Below, in pieces: positions 30,401-37,020 of a stretch of 64,000 bases of DNA. The translations under genes and the position numbers were made by a program. Under the pieces are notes generated by a model. The model saw only the letters and a program-made list of their open reading frames with translations, searched no databases and was not told the origin of the DNA. Numbering within the stretch: position 1 is the stretch's first letter; every line of letters starts with the position of its first letter. The stretch comes from JAIROC01 sp031553535 (GTDB lineage: Bacteria; Bacteroidota; Bacteroidia; Bacteroidales; WCHB1-69), in the NCBI GenBank assembly GCA_031553535.1, contig JAVBLM010000008.1, positions 1 to 64,000 of the forward strand, written 5' to 3'.

Positions 30401-32629
30401 ACGGTAGGGAATGTTATAATTATAACAGACTCTGTTCGTATAAAATACAAGCCGGGCAGTGGAATCTATAATAATTATAATCTGAGTATTTTCTCTTTGG
30501 ATGGTTTTGAAACAAGTACATTATGCTCTCCCGATTATGCTACCATATCTGTGTCAATCGCAAATACGGGGGTACATGACTATAACTTTGCAAATAATAA
30601 TGTTAGTATTTCTTTACGAGTTACAGAACCTATAACATTTAGTTTCGATACGTTAGTTAAAGCAGGAACATTGTTGTCCGGAGAAATAGCAAGAATTGAA
30701 TTAACAAAAGTGTTTCCAATCATGATTGCAGGGCAATATAAAATGAAGGCATCGATATTCAGTTCCCCGGATGTAATACGTTATGATGACACATTGGTAT
30801 CCTATTTCATATCGGGTAGATTCGGATTGCCTATAGATGAAGATTTCAGTTCAGGTATTCCAATGATTTTTGAATTCCTACCGGGAAATACTTCTACCAG
30901 GTGGAAATCCATGTCGCAAGGAATAAGCAAAGATACCGTAGTAAAACCGGTTTATGGGACGCAAATGTTATCATTCCATGGCAGTAGAGGCACAATGGTT
31001 CAGATGCGAACCAGACAATTGGATTTAAGTGCTACTTTATCACCGGCTTTGGATTTATGGTATTTCCACGATACCGTTTATTCGGAAGACTATACCGATG
31101 TGCGTATTACAATAGACGGAGGATTAACATATACTACCATATTATCATTAACAAAATACGGTCCGGTTTATGGCTGGAAACGGTATACGGTGGATTTGCC
31201 TCCTTTTGCAGTAAATCAATGTGTAAAACTGCTATTCGAAGCGATGGAGAAATCAGAGAATAGTGATGTTACACAATATATAGATCGTATCCGGATTACG
31301 GCTAAACAGGATATTGCTGTAGCTGATATATTTCCTACTAAAATTTCTCCATGTGATTTACAGAATAAAGAATGGAAGGTCGTACTAAAAAACTTGACCG
31401 ATCCCGTATTGGATTTCGCAAGTAATCCAACTACTATTACATTGGAAATTACAGGGGCGACTAATCAGGTTTTCACAAAATTGTTACAAACAAAGTCTAT
31501 GGCAGGATTCACCTCGGATACGTTTGTATTAGCATCTAACTTTAATTTCGCTCCCGGAACCTATACTGCCAAAGCATATATCACTGCTTTGCCTGAAGAT
31601 AATAATCATATCAATGATACTATTACTTTATCATTTGTCATTAGCCCGTCTTTATCTGTACGAGTTCATCAAATATCCACAACAGGTGCTTGTTTGGCAG
31701 GAGAAGCGAAAGCTTGGCAAGAAGTAACAATAGAAAATACCGGTAATATGGATTTATCAGGGATTCAACTGGTATTGAGTATCGATACCGGCTCTGTAAT
31801 TTCTGCTCATTATTATACTTTAAAGGAAATGTTACCGGGAACGTTAACGGTAGGACAATCCATTAGACATTCATTTGTAGGAAATTACATTGTTCCGTGG
31901 AGCGCAGATTATCAATTACAGGTAGTTGCTTATTTAGGATGTGATTCCATTATGGTGCATAGTGAAGCGTCCGTACAGGAGTGTGTAGATATGAAGGATT
32001 TGTATGTTGCAGATATCAGTAATCCGTCAGGGAATACTGATAAAATAGGAGATTTGATTAATATCAGTGCTGTATTAAGCAACAGGAGTGATATGTATGA
32101 CTTCTCAGGAATAAAGATCAACGCAAGGATAGAAAACTCCCAGGGAGTAAAACTTGATGAATATACGGAACCATGTTCTTATATAGGAACTTTGTCTACG
32201 GTTCCTCATCCTTTTACTAAGCAATATACAGTACCCAATGATTCGGTATATTACATAATGGTATTTGTTAGCAGCGGCACCGGCAGTCCTTTGGATAATT
32301 ATCCACATAATGATACTTTACGGATCAAACGCACAACGGATTATGTTGACATAATGCCAATAGAAAGAATAAGTATATCCATGGATCAAAATATTCCCAA
32401 TCCGTCAACCAATAGTACAATGATAGGCTATCGTATTCCCCAATCCGGTGAAGTTATTTTCCGTATCCATAGTATGAATGGTCAAATACTGTACAGTAAA
32501 GTAATAGAGTCGGAACCGGGAGACCAAAGTATCGAAATAAACACATCGGGATTATCATCCGGTATCTATATGTATTCGATGGAATACAAAGGCCAGCGTA
32601 TAGTGAAGCGTATGAGTATTAAGCGATAA
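18443..32629 (+). CDS. giant T9SS cargo protein B, 4,728 residues with six beta-helix modules
   Basis: Signal peptide 1-20 (MGKIFTPLWVFLVTSFCAHA). Then a jelly-roll domain (about 22-215, FSHICKVSPRD), an Ig-like domain (YPKDTVYTSGPYEIHAKVKT), a WSR/PPGKNLLVYW module and a CARDB-like domain. From about residue 613 come six tandem modules starting with a Cys and a G-Y-IG signature, near residues 613, 1163, 1714, 2264, 2807 and 3349: a period of about 550 residues (1.65 kb). Each has a right-handed beta-helix rich in short N/I/Y runs (NNLIDGGYYGIYFYGG, IVIRDNRLL) and a CARDB-like linker. After about 3790 come Ig-like, CARDB-like and jelly-roll domains and a type A sorting domain (QNIPNPSTN, GIYMYSMEYKGQRIVKRMSI). 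A surface role such as adhesion or glycan binding is likely for the beta-helix stack; no catalytic residues are evident. Modules are more alike to each other than to those of A or E by eye. Confidence 0.9.
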   Translation: MGKIFTPLWVFLVTSFCAHAQLSKTVYTENFDGNSVNYSIASTPGGTWKVNKKYYVSTPNAFLGTVPNLVGDTAVLTTPIYDFTQYEYVQLRFSHICKVSPRDIARVEYRVAMGGGTMSPWESLPWDTYLGKAANYRMYGFNANSYPEWTGKDSLAFPAPSWWKEEVFDLWFEAGWQVVQFRFIITHGATPATQVSYGWLIDNVEITGASYDLNPPVVQFTSLYPKDTVYTSGPYEIHAKVKTTTTANIENPWLKYTSIFNGVSTTDSILMKRTSGDSLWKATIPQFVEGTSVVYSITGKDATGNHATIMCGYYIKKPPVGGAAGYVVVGNGTSTSYSTPMNSYYGHSWSRQLYLASELSGTSLGGLVTKLAWQYQGSDSWSLNNQTCYFRAVDDTQLATGYIDPAQTDATLVWNGTYSVSGAKWYEIDLNKPFFLPPGKNLLVYWVHKNGMPYPGSSNSYFYHTQTPNNMTIYAQEDNNFPTGAGTASTNRPNARFYIAGVPNVDNSVALTSINSPLRGQTSGGVSYPVNITFRNKGDSALNSVTINWAVNGVVKTPFQWSRKTLPWDFEDSVTIGSYTPRFEQFDTITVWVSMPNGMKDTATYDDTLSVIIYGCVPNMLGTYTIGINGDFSSLKAAIDVLGLCTPLGGNITFELEPGTYTEGINLTDLRRILGNNILTITSSTYNAEDVIIKPSSGAGILLSNSNNIIIKHITVDQTDSISSYCLQFMGACNNITIRNCRLLRDTATEVYSNYVVYANNINGLNGISFINNLIDGGYYGIYLYGGSMANMIRNVVIDSNVVQNQYQYAIYPYYYVDCRSVSHNTVYTRSVKAGNNWYGIYTYYTHVDNIIGNRIIQRSNSIGYPYALYLYYQTNISQNSQLVANNEFRISPQEASNIIYIYNAKADLINNSIYGKGKGAARGICIGNSASNELVIKNNNIIMEDSSAYPIYLEGTDYLTKLNLDYNNMYAPRYIGYAGDVMTSFAEWRQTVTSDAHSVRLRPGFVDSTVNLRLLDYTSLECLKDASISLDIDNRIRTGVITTMGCYHGIPPYAVNATLMNITGNSEGLIIGGKDSIKVELINSGSTTLTEATIQWKWNNIRQPDKVWTGSLPTEAKAVITLGAITHVAAGYYTIDAWIGNLGTSLNDNYPADDTTSKTGYVCSNPMSGVYSLGKTIPGSDFTSFREFRERLFLCSADGDVTLQVQSGTYTENINLTDVSQALNGHKLTITSITGNASDVIVVTKGVGITLSNSNNILIKAITVDATQGMYSVYISGPCTNVVVRDNRLLNSTTTNTTAISGYVIYKPSGTLGDSISIINNLIDGGYYGIYFYGGTSNSAYVNNTVIDSNTIQNSYYYGLYSYYTGYKGLSHNTILGRTSSTSSYWYAMYMYYNNADIIGNRINQRNTISTGTYGILSYYLNQYNTSDTALVANNEIILSMTTTYYGIGTGYSRAKILHNSIYINGSGAARGIYVQDANTNLLIIKNNNIIMESPAAYPVYLSAITNVTLCDLNYNNMYAPNYVGYAGSNKLTIADWRQAVSSDRNSVSHNVSFKNKATNLELINPYGITCPPILTSVPEDINGQPRNGNITAMGCYHGFSATDTTNATLVEIVGCREGTILGQSDIAKVILINMGSTRIYSATVAWSYNGSPETTVSWAGNLGKAEGDTITLGQISYLASGDYTLVARIATLGGGLIDQNPYDDTAHISGYICSGPIAGGTYKVAKTGGHFASVDDAIKRFQLCGVAGNIILELVSGTYTHIGRGIDLSDPRSVFTNYTLTITSEKHNADSVVLKTDAFGIKLSNTNNLTVKDLTIDAKEGTYAVHFTGPCTNIVIRDCKLLNSTTTNNANVSGYVIYQTSGTGIISNVSIIKNIIEGGYSGIYLYGASSSACNTAIIVDSNTILNQYYQGIYSYYTSSNSISYNTILGRTSNLNSYWYAISMSYGNHKTISCNWINQRHKSTGGGQGISANYINQDITEKTLVANNEIIISMLYSYYGIGMSGSKSDIMYNSVYAKCSDNDGYGIYVYDYNNVADHSIIGNNIVMENKGYPIYLTSATKYNQWNIHGNNMHAPAYVGYIDGAISTLEEWQEYIVSDSNSINIRPHFMDSSRNLQLLDYTDFYCSRSPIVPKDINNIYRSNDTTTMGCYHGKAPLAVNAALENLTQLRDGIILSQTEAIEVTLVNTGTTTLTEANIHLEFNGVSRTVPWTGSLSTNQKAKISLGTITYNSAGNNILVAWIQNLGQLNDEFSLDDTVSTSSYICSLPLTGAYTVGNGQNFTSPQEFINVLSICGASGNITLKVLPGTYQGTLDLSSIASKMGNYAFTLASSTNKAEDVIIKTKAAGIILGGNNNVLIKDITVDAVNGTYGIYILGPCTNLVIRDNRLLNSTTTTSTSISGYVIYKPSGTWGDRISIINNLIDGGYYGICFYGGNSNTNPYATNIVIDSNTIQNNYYYGLYSYYTDYTSISHNIILGRTSSVSPYWYAMNGYYNNGNIIGNRISQRNTVGTGYAYGISFSYTNMYNTRDTAFIANNEIMLSYMNDYGILISYSLAKVLHNSIYVKSSSTAYGIYAYDASTTQLTIKKNNIVMESESANAFPIYLSGLSTGSYDIDNNNMYAPTYIGYAGSNITTMSMWQQTVPTDRNSVQVLPNFLDADKTLDLLDSIGISCASSMVTDDIMGIPRSQNTTIGAYHFFNRQTDVSPHAFISLGEVYSSNASVPLTVQIKNEGLSILTSTVINWVYNGSTHSYTWNGTLAPNTISNPISLANLSISRKKNDLVLYTTLPNGIADTRTLNDSLYKTIYACDGAMSGVYTIGQGQAITDLQTGLELLEYCGMSAAVTFKIEPVVYTQGIDLSNKLYPYTLTITSSNGNAEDVVIKTTGTGILLSNTSNVIIKGITIDATEGMYAVHFAGPCTNIVIRDNRLLHNPTTTATSYVVYKPTGTGGDNISIINNLIDGGYCGIYFYGGSSTSSYISNVVIDSNIIQNSYNYGLYLYYTNFKSIAYNTILGRRLGGYGYWIGMSIYYSNIDNMIVNRINQRAKAAYGGRAFYCYYVNYYNTIDRAFIANNEFISTMQEAYYGNYFYNTRADFLHNSIYVKGNGEYGASGIHIYNTAGNFLTIKNNNIIVDSKDAGYPIYLNNGTSYLNQCDIDYNNLYNSKYVGYAGSAVSTFAKWRETVITDSNSIRVLPVFVDISTCLKLMDTMMLLCPRDERIQADIQGYPRLSVTNMGAYHIAPKALDAMALDISFPALHVMNTPSYPSLTIQNVGKTPITSLSVVSANNGTLKSLVTRTGISLLPLEKVEISLDTIIPQLGYNSISAWITDVNGTGLDSLQINDTLHMDIYACTAPLSGVYTIPGMEFTTIEDFIFAATHCGANGPITVKFADGIHRGHLDLASASASLGGYPLVITSENGDTSLCRIEALRGMPAVTLGGNTNVTIQNLTINTRANATDTIGGTHGIVFTSGCDNVIIKECAVYADNSSPTMAKCGIFKKENTGISNNIRLTNNLIDGGYAGIWFYGGTGIQYGTTLTVDSNIVRNQYYYGSYLKFMDGMNIRYNTILSKDLNSSTTWYALCMTNNNGNVVGNKIIQRGTVITMPYGIYVDNQNQRLTSNAGLIANNEVRVRATDSYHGIYVANSHVDIVHNSINVTGSSSPRGINIVHSANNIITVKNNNIVMESSSAYPVYINSVSNMSLYDIDYNNMYAPRYIGYAGENISTLTAWRSKVPTDKYSVSVQPHFADATTSLKLADYAYLMCPLLFQVPVTIDGKNRQKTTGMGAYTHEDASFDLMLHDITYLPQEVVKGQRVPVSVKAINLGNTAITSAVFGWSINGVPYPSVTWTATTALNAYDDTEISIGIGIVPSSDMTVKVWVENLNNTGVPDPVKWNDTVKGYSKIIPLAWYSEPFLKDTITTLSFPVYAVIREETGALNVTTPTLNVSTIVGDQILHSNFPMTYENGLWKGEITNQYYGSQVIYALTVSDTVGNVIIITDSVRIKYKPGSGIYNNYNLSIFSLDGFETSTLCSPDYATISVSIANTGVHDYNFANNNVSISLRVTEPITFSFDTLVKAGTLLSGEIARIELTKVFPIMIAGQYKMKASIFSSPDVIRYDDTLVSYFISGRFGLPIDEDFSSGIPMIFEFLPGNTSTRWKSMSQGISKDTVVKPVYGTQMLSFHGSRGTMVQMRTRQLDLSATLSPALDLWYFHDTVYSEDYTDVRITIDGGLTYTTILSLTKYGPVYGWKRYTVDLPPFAVNQCVKLLFEAMEKSENSDVTQYIDRIRITAKQDIAVADIFPTKISPCDLQNKEWKVVLKNLTDPVLDFASNPTTITLEITGATNQVFTKLLQTKSMAGFTSDTFVLASNFNFAPGTYTAKAYITALPEDNNHINDTITLSFVISPSLSVRVHQISTTGACLAGEAKAWQEVTIENTGNMDLSGIQLVLSIDTGSVISAHYYTLKEMLPGTLTVGQSIRHSFVGNYIVPWSADYQLQVVAYLGCDSIMVHSEASVQECVDMKDLYVADISNPSGNTDKIGDLINISAVLSNRSDMYDFSGIKINARIENSQGVKLDEYTEPCSYIGTLSTVPHPFTKQYTVPNDSVYYIMVFVSSGTGSPLDNYPHNDTLRIKRTTDYVDIMPIERISISMDQNIPNPSTNSTMIGYRIPQSGEVIFRIHSMNGQILYSKVIESEPGDQSIEINTSGLSSGIYMYSMEYKGQRIVKRMSIKR

Positions 32630-32649
32630 ATAAAAATCTTTTTCATCTT

Positions 32650-32678
32650 GGCCGCTCCTTTCCGGGGTGGCCTTTTTT
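32650..32678 (+). terminator. terminator of giant B
   Basis: GGCCGCTCC pairs with GGGGTGGCC and six T residues follow. It is the same position and lead-in (AATCTTTTTCAT) as the terminators of giants A, D and E, but with a diverged stem. Confidence 0.8.
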
Positions 32679-32752
32679 GTTTTCCGGGGATTATAAGTAA
32701 ATCCTATAGAGATAAAACAACCGGGGTCAGGAACTTTAACCGGAGGGTCTAT

Positions 32753-32816
32753 CCACACTTATAGGTGTGGACGCTCCATACTTATAGGTGTGGACAATAC
32801 ACACCTATAAGTGTGG
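32753..32816. repeat. three copies of a palindrome (CCACACTTATAGGTGTGG)
   Basis: Copies at 32753-32770 and 32776-32793 are direct (the second reads CCATACTTATAGGTGTGG); the third at about 32800-32816 is inverted (CACACCTATAAGTGTGG). Each is itself a near-perfect dyad, so several alternative hairpins can form. It lies after the giant B terminator. It may be an interspersed palindromic repeat or a protein-binding cluster. Confidence 0.75.
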
Positions 32817-33002
32817 GCTGCCCACTCGCTTGCTATTGTTCCATACGATTGCTTGGGAGGGAGGGGTTCACTCATATGCTTGTAAATCGTTCACAAAATA
32901 AGTCTTTTTTTAAGAGACCGATAAATATACGAATTTAATTAATCGCGAAGCAAATAAAAGCATTATATAGGGAAATTCCGGTCAATTATTGCCAAAAGAT
33001 AG

Positions 33003-33115
33003 CTATAGACAGCAATATGTCTTATTTAGCTTCTGGTATTTCTTTCTACTTGAGGAAATTCCGCAGGTAGAGGATCACAAAAAGGGAGAATATTAAACGA
33101 TACATTCTTTTTGTG
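33003..33115 (+). pseudogene. second relic of a T9SS sorting-domain gene 3' end
   Basis: Bases align with the end of giant A: ATAGACAGCAATATGTCTTA for the DINVSHL codons, then TCTGGTATTTCTTTCTACTTG for GIYFYSM, and AATATTAAACGAT for the SIKR-stop end. The frame is broken by small indels. More decayed than the relic at 16441. It sits directly before regulator 2, as if an old cargo gene once preceded it. Confidence 0.7.
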
Positions 33116-33166
33116 ATTCGAATTTAAATCACTATCTTGGCAGTTTTTTATTGTTAATTTTTTTAT

Positions 33167-33174
33167 TATATTTG
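33167..33174 (+). promoter_or_regulatory. -7 promoter element of regulator 2 (TATATTTG)
   Basis: TATATTTG lies 31 bases before the ATG at 33205, exactly as for regulator 1, and the preceding TTGTTAATTTTTTTATTA is shared. It lies inside the open frame that extends upstream of the ATG, which argues for the later start. Confidence 0.6.
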
Positions 33175-33204
33175 TATTCTGTTTTTTCAAAAACAATGGT
33201 CTTA

Positions 33205-34908
33205 ATGAAAACAAAGATTTTTTATATACTTATTTTCTATTTCATTATATTTATTCCTTCGAAGATTCACGGTAATACCCGTTCTCATTGCAAAGAATTA
33301 TTAGTATTAGCCAAGCAGGAATGGATAAAGAAAAATTATACTCTATCCATAGATTATTATACAAAGGTAAATGCAATCGCAATAGATAATAACTGGACGG
33401 ATATACAAGCGGGAGCCTTATCGGATTTAGGACTTGTATATACTGACATATTGGATTATGAAAAAGCAATAGAATGCTATTTTGAGGCATATAAGATTAC
33501 TATCAAAGAAAATCATAAAAGAGAAGAGATAGCAATCTTAAATAATATTTCACAGCTGTATATGATTAATAATGATCTGGATAAAGCGAATGAATATTTA
33601 ATCAGGGGATACAATACTGCCAAAGAAGAATTGCAAGATACGACCGGAAAAGCAGGAATATTTGCTATGAATTTGAGTATTATTGCTAATAAAATGAAGA
33701 ATTACGAACAAGCAGAAAAGTATGCGGACATAGCAATAATGATTTATACGGATCAACACACAGATTCGATTAATCTGTCCTATGCTAATTTTGTAAAAAT
33801 ACAAAGCCTCTACTCATACAAAGAATATGACAAGGCCTTAAATCTGGCATTAACAACACTTAATGAATTCCCAATACAAAATAGTGATTTCAAAATAGAA
33901 TTGTTATTGGTTCTTTCGAGAATATATAAAGAAAAACATCAGTTTCAAAAGTCCGTTGAATATGCAAGTATCGCCTTAGAAAATAAACCCAAGGTTCCCG
34001 GACGACTTGAGTTATATGAACATTTAACAGCACTATATCGAGATGCCGGTATGCCCACAACTGCTCTTTTATATCAAGATTCTGCTATAATGATGAAAGA
34101 TTCTTCCGTCAAATTGAATGATATGAGCAGAGTAAAGAAAAGTCAAATACAATTTGATTTAATAAACTCGGAAAAAGAATTGGCAGAAAAGACTGCAAAA
34201 CAAAAAGCAGAGCGTATACTTTTTATGGTAATTATTCTATTTATTTTCGTTTTGGCAATAATTTTTATTTTTATACTAAGAGTACAATCCATACGCAATA
34301 AACAACGAAAAATAATCGCAGAAAATAAACAGGTGATTGCAGAAAACAATCAAAAAATTACCATATTGGAATTGGAAAAAGAGAAGAGTGAAAAACTAAT
34401 CATACAACAACAGTTCAAGGAGCAGGAAACATTAGCGACTTTGGAAAAGGAACAACTGAATAATGAAATAGAAACAAAAAACAGAATACTTACAGCCAAT
34501 GTTTTATCTCAATCTAATAAATATGAATTAATTAAAGAAATATTGCAAGATCTTGCTACAATTCCCAATAAATATGAAAATCCTGTCTTGGATTCCATTA
34601 TACGTAAGTTGAAATTACAACTCAATGATTCTATGGAGTGGAATAATTTTCTGGTTTATTTTCAACAAATTAATCCTTTTCTGTTTTCCTCTTTGAAAGA
34701 AGCGCATCCTATTTTGACGGCAAATGACATACAACTACTCTCCTGCATTTATCTGAATCTAGATACAAAGAAAATTGCCTATTTGCTAAACCTTTCTGTT
34801 CCGACTTATAATAAAAAGAAACAGCGTCTCGCCAATAAAATGAACTTGAAAGTATCGGAATTATATGATTATTTGGTCGGTCTGACGGCCAAACCCGATT
34901 CTTTGTAG
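33205..34908 (+). CDS. membrane TPR protein with LuxR-type HTH (regulator 2)
   Basis: 567 residues from the ATG at 33205. The frame is open to 33151, but that part covers the promoter, and MKTKIFYILIFYF matches the start of regulator 1 (MKTKIFHILLFSF). Layout is as in regulator 1: signal peptide to about residue 23, TPR-like helices (about 40-290, e.g. LSDLGLVYTDILDYEKAIECY), one transmembrane helix at about 337-358, a coiled coil rich in Glu/Lys/Gln, and a C-terminal LuxR-like HTH at about 503-560 (LTANDIQLLSC, KKIAYLLNLSV, KKKQRLANKM). The coiled coil is longer than in regulator 1. It precedes giant D by 148 bases and likely controls it; both regulators may recognise the same TTGTC box. Confidence 0.85.
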   Translation: MKTKIFYILIFYFIIFIPSKIHGNTRSHCKELLVLAKQEWIKKNYTLSIDYYTKVNAIAIDNNWTDIQAGALSDLGLVYTDILDYEKAIECYFEAYKITIKENHKREEIAILNNISQLYMINNDLDKANEYLIRGYNTAKEELQDTTGKAGIFAMNLSIIANKMKNYEQAEKYADIAIMIYTDQHTDSINLSYANFVKIQSLYSYKEYDKALNLALTTLNEFPIQNSDFKIELLLVLSRIYKEKHQFQKSVEYASIALENKPKVPGRLELYEHLTALYRDAGMPTTALLYQDSAIMMKDSSVKLNDMSRVKKSQIQFDLINSEKELAEKTAKQKAERILFMVIILFIFVLAIIFIFILRVQSIRNKQRKIIAENKQVIAENNQKITILELEKEKSEKLIIQQQFKEQETLATLEKEQLNNEIETKNRILTANVLSQSNKYELIKEILQDLATIPNKYENPVLDSIIRKLKLQLNDSMEWNNFLVYFQQINPFLFSSLKEAHPILTANDIQLLSCIYLNLDTKKIAYLLNLSVPTYNKKKQRLANKMNLKVSELYDYLVGLTAKPDSL

Positions 34909-34948
34909 TCTTCTTTTAAAGTTATCAAAGAAAATTTCGTCCTACATT

Positions 34949-34965
34949 TGTCTTATTTTTATCCT
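34949..34965 (+). promoter_or_regulatory. operator-like box before giant D (TTGTCTTATTTTTATCC)
   Basis: Resembles TTGTCCGTTTTTATCC before giant A, with one inserted base and two substitutions, 19 bases upstream of the -33 TTG. A half-like GTCC lies 11 bp further upstream (34939). Confidence 0.45.
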
Positions 34966-34984
34966 ATTATTGTACTATTCAATA

Positions 34985-35017
34985 TTGGATAATAAATAAA
35001 AATATAATATATTTTTG
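34985..35017 (+). promoter_or_regulatory. promoter of giant D (TTG-N22-TATTTTTG)
   Basis: TTG at 34985-34987 and TATTTTTG at 35010-35017, then GTTTTG. The -7 region is the same as for giant A, and the ATG is 39 bases downstream. Confidence 0.55.
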
Positions 35018-35056
35018 TTTTGTAAATTTTTAATTAATTTGAGAAAGGAAGTAATC

Positions 35057-36967
35057 ATGAAAAGGAATTTTTTTATTATTTTAGGACTACTATTGTGTAT
35101 GTTTCAGGTTTCATTTTCGCAAACCCAAACGGTAACATACAGTGAAAATTTTGACAATCCGGCATCTTTCAATTGGAGGCTATCCGCTTCTAATTCTACA
35201 GCTTTGGCAAACGGCTGGAAAATTCACACTAGGTATTATACGAGTTCGCCCAATTCTTACGGAACGGCTGTTCCCAATCAAAAAGGCGATTATGTGATTT
35301 TAGAAACTCCGGTGTATGATCTCTCAGGAATGTCTTTTATCGAAATGCGGTTTAAACATATCTGTAAGGTATCTCCCTACGATATTGTCCGTATTGAATA
35401 CCTGGCGACCAGTCAATCATGGCAATCTATTCCTCAATGGAGTTATATGGGCAACGCATCGAATTATGAAACAACGAATGCTTTTAATGCAGAAAGTTAT
35501 ACGAATTGGCAGGTTGGCAATATTGCCGCAATGCCTGATTCGTCATGGTGGAAAGAAGAATTGTTTGATTTATCTAATTTGGTTCCCTATGATGCAAATG
35601 TTCAAATCCGGTTTTTCCTCCAACGCGGCACAACAGATGGAACAAATGTCTCTTATGGCTGGTTAATTGATGATTTTGAACTCTTCGGTGCTTCTCACGA
35701 AGTAAGAGTCCCTATTGTAGAATTTGTTGCTCCATTAGTTAATGATACTGTAAACAGTACAGGCCCTTGGGAAATCAATGCGAAGGTAAAAACAACCACC
35801 ACGGCTCCGCTTTATCAACCGACACTTTTCTATACCGCCGTCAACGGGCAGCAGATAGACACCGCAACGCTGTTGATGACCCATGTTTCCGGTGATTCTT
35901 TGTGGAAAGCAAGCATTCCACAGTTTGTAACGGGAACAAACGTTTCCTATTCCGCAACAGGAACCGATACGAATACCAATACGTTAACCGTCAGTTCGAG
36001 TTATTATATTAAACAGCCAGACGATTTGACCGATGTCAATTCCATTGCTATGTTTTCCATTGATTGTCCTGCAGGAAACGTAGTTCAAACGGGAGCATCT
36101 ATTCCTATCGTGATCAGCATTCATAATAAAGGAACTGCTGATTTAGCAACGGCTACCATTTATTGGAAAGTAAACAGCGATCCTGTTCAATCTTTTCCAT
36201 GGAGCGGCAATTTAGTATGGGATTTGAAAAAACAGGATACTATCGGAACGTTTACTTCCACTCTATATGGATATGATACGATTACCGTTTGGGTTTCGTC
36301 TCCCAACGGACAAATCGACCCGGTTACTTCGGATGATACTTTACAGATTGTTGTATTTGGTTGCGAACAGCCTCTGTCGGGAACAAAAATTGCAGGAGTG
36401 AATTTTACCACCTTAGACGAACTATACTCAATAATGGAAAATTGCGGTATAGGAGGAGATGTTATTTTAGAATTTCCCGCATATACTTATCCATATGAGA
36501 TAGATTTATCGAATATAAGTAATTATTTCGGTAATTATTCTCTTACAATCAGGTCTTATTCCGAGTTTGGAGGTACTCGTGAAAATGTAATCTTCAAACC
36601 GGCAACGGGAGGTACGGCTTTTCTGTTAAACAATTCCCATAATATAACCATAGAAAATATAACCATAGACGTATCATCCGGCGGCCATGGTATCCGCTTT
36701 GCGGGAGATGCTTCCAACATAACTATAAATAATTGTATTATAAAAGCAAGTACGACAACCGAAACTACCGAATATTATGCTCCTGTTTATAAAGCAGGGT
36801 ATATAAACAGTATGAGTGGTCAATTATTACACACCGAAGTAATACAATCCGAACCAGGGGAACATATTATTAAATTAAATACAAGCAATTTAGCTACTGG
36901 CATCTATGTTTATTCGATGGAATACAATGGGCAGAAAATCACCAAGCGGATGAGTATTAAACGATAA
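35057..36967 (+). CDS. T9SS cargo protein D, shortened paralogue of the giants
   Basis: 636 residues from the ATG at 35057, which starts the signal peptide MKRNFFIILGLLLCMFQVSF (cut near SQ). The upstream frame to 35015 adds a non-signal stretch and is unlikely. Domains: jelly roll (FKHICKVSPYD), Ig-like (PLVNDTVNSTGPWEINAKVKT), CARDB-like, and the start of a beta-helix module (CEQPLSGTKIAG, NNSHNITIENITIDVSSGGH). The helix stops abruptly near residue 577 (YYAPVYKAG) and joins INSMSGQLLHTEV in the middle of a type A sorting domain ending GIYVYSMEYNGQKITKRMSI. The first part of the sorting domain (the PNP segment) is missing. The best reading is an in-frame internal deletion of a giant. Whether the shortened signal still directs T9SS export is open. 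Confidence 0.85.
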   Translation: MKRNFFIILGLLLCMFQVSFSQTQTVTYSENFDNPASFNWRLSASNSTALANGWKIHTRYYTSSPNSYGTAVPNQKGDYVILETPVYDLSGMSFIEMRFKHICKVSPYDIVRIEYLATSQSWQSIPQWSYMGNASNYETTNAFNAESYTNWQVGNIAAMPDSSWWKEELFDLSNLVPYDANVQIRFFLQRGTTDGTNVSYGWLIDDFELFGASHEVRVPIVEFVAPLVNDTVNSTGPWEINAKVKTTTTAPLYQPTLFYTAVNGQQIDTATLLMTHVSGDSLWKASIPQFVTGTNVSYSATGTDTNTNTLTVSSSYYIKQPDDLTDVNSIAMFSIDCPAGNVVQTGASIPIVISIHNKGTADLATATIYWKVNSDPVQSFPWSGNLVWDLKKQDTIGTFTSTLYGYDTITVWVSSPNGQIDPVTSDDTLQIVVFGCEQPLSGTKIAGVNFTTLDELYSIMENCGIGGDVILEFPAYTYPYEIDLSNISNYFGNYSLTIRSYSEFGGTRENVIFKPATGGTAFLLNNSHNITIENITIDVSSGGHGIRFAGDASNITINNCIIKASTTTETTEYYAPVYKAGYINSMSGQLLHTEVIQSEPGEHIIKLNTSNLATGIYVYSMEYNGQKITKRMSIKR

Positions 36968-36986
36968 AAAAAATCTTTTTCATCAT

Positions 36987-37015
36987 GGCTGCCTCTCTCA
37001 GGGGCAGCCTTTTTT
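36987..37015 (+). terminator. terminator of cargo D
   Basis: GGCTGCC and GGCAGCC with a 9-base loop (TCTCTCAGG), followed by six T residues. Lead-in AAATCTTTTTCATCATGGC as in the other giants. Confidence 0.9.
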
Positions 37016-37020
37016 GCTAA

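Noticed and set aside
18443..32629. Pectate-lyase-like enzyme activity for the beta-helix modules
   Set aside because: Repeats are rich in Asn/Ile/Tyr/Gly ladder residues, but I see no conserved Asp/Arg/Lys catalytic set across the six modules.
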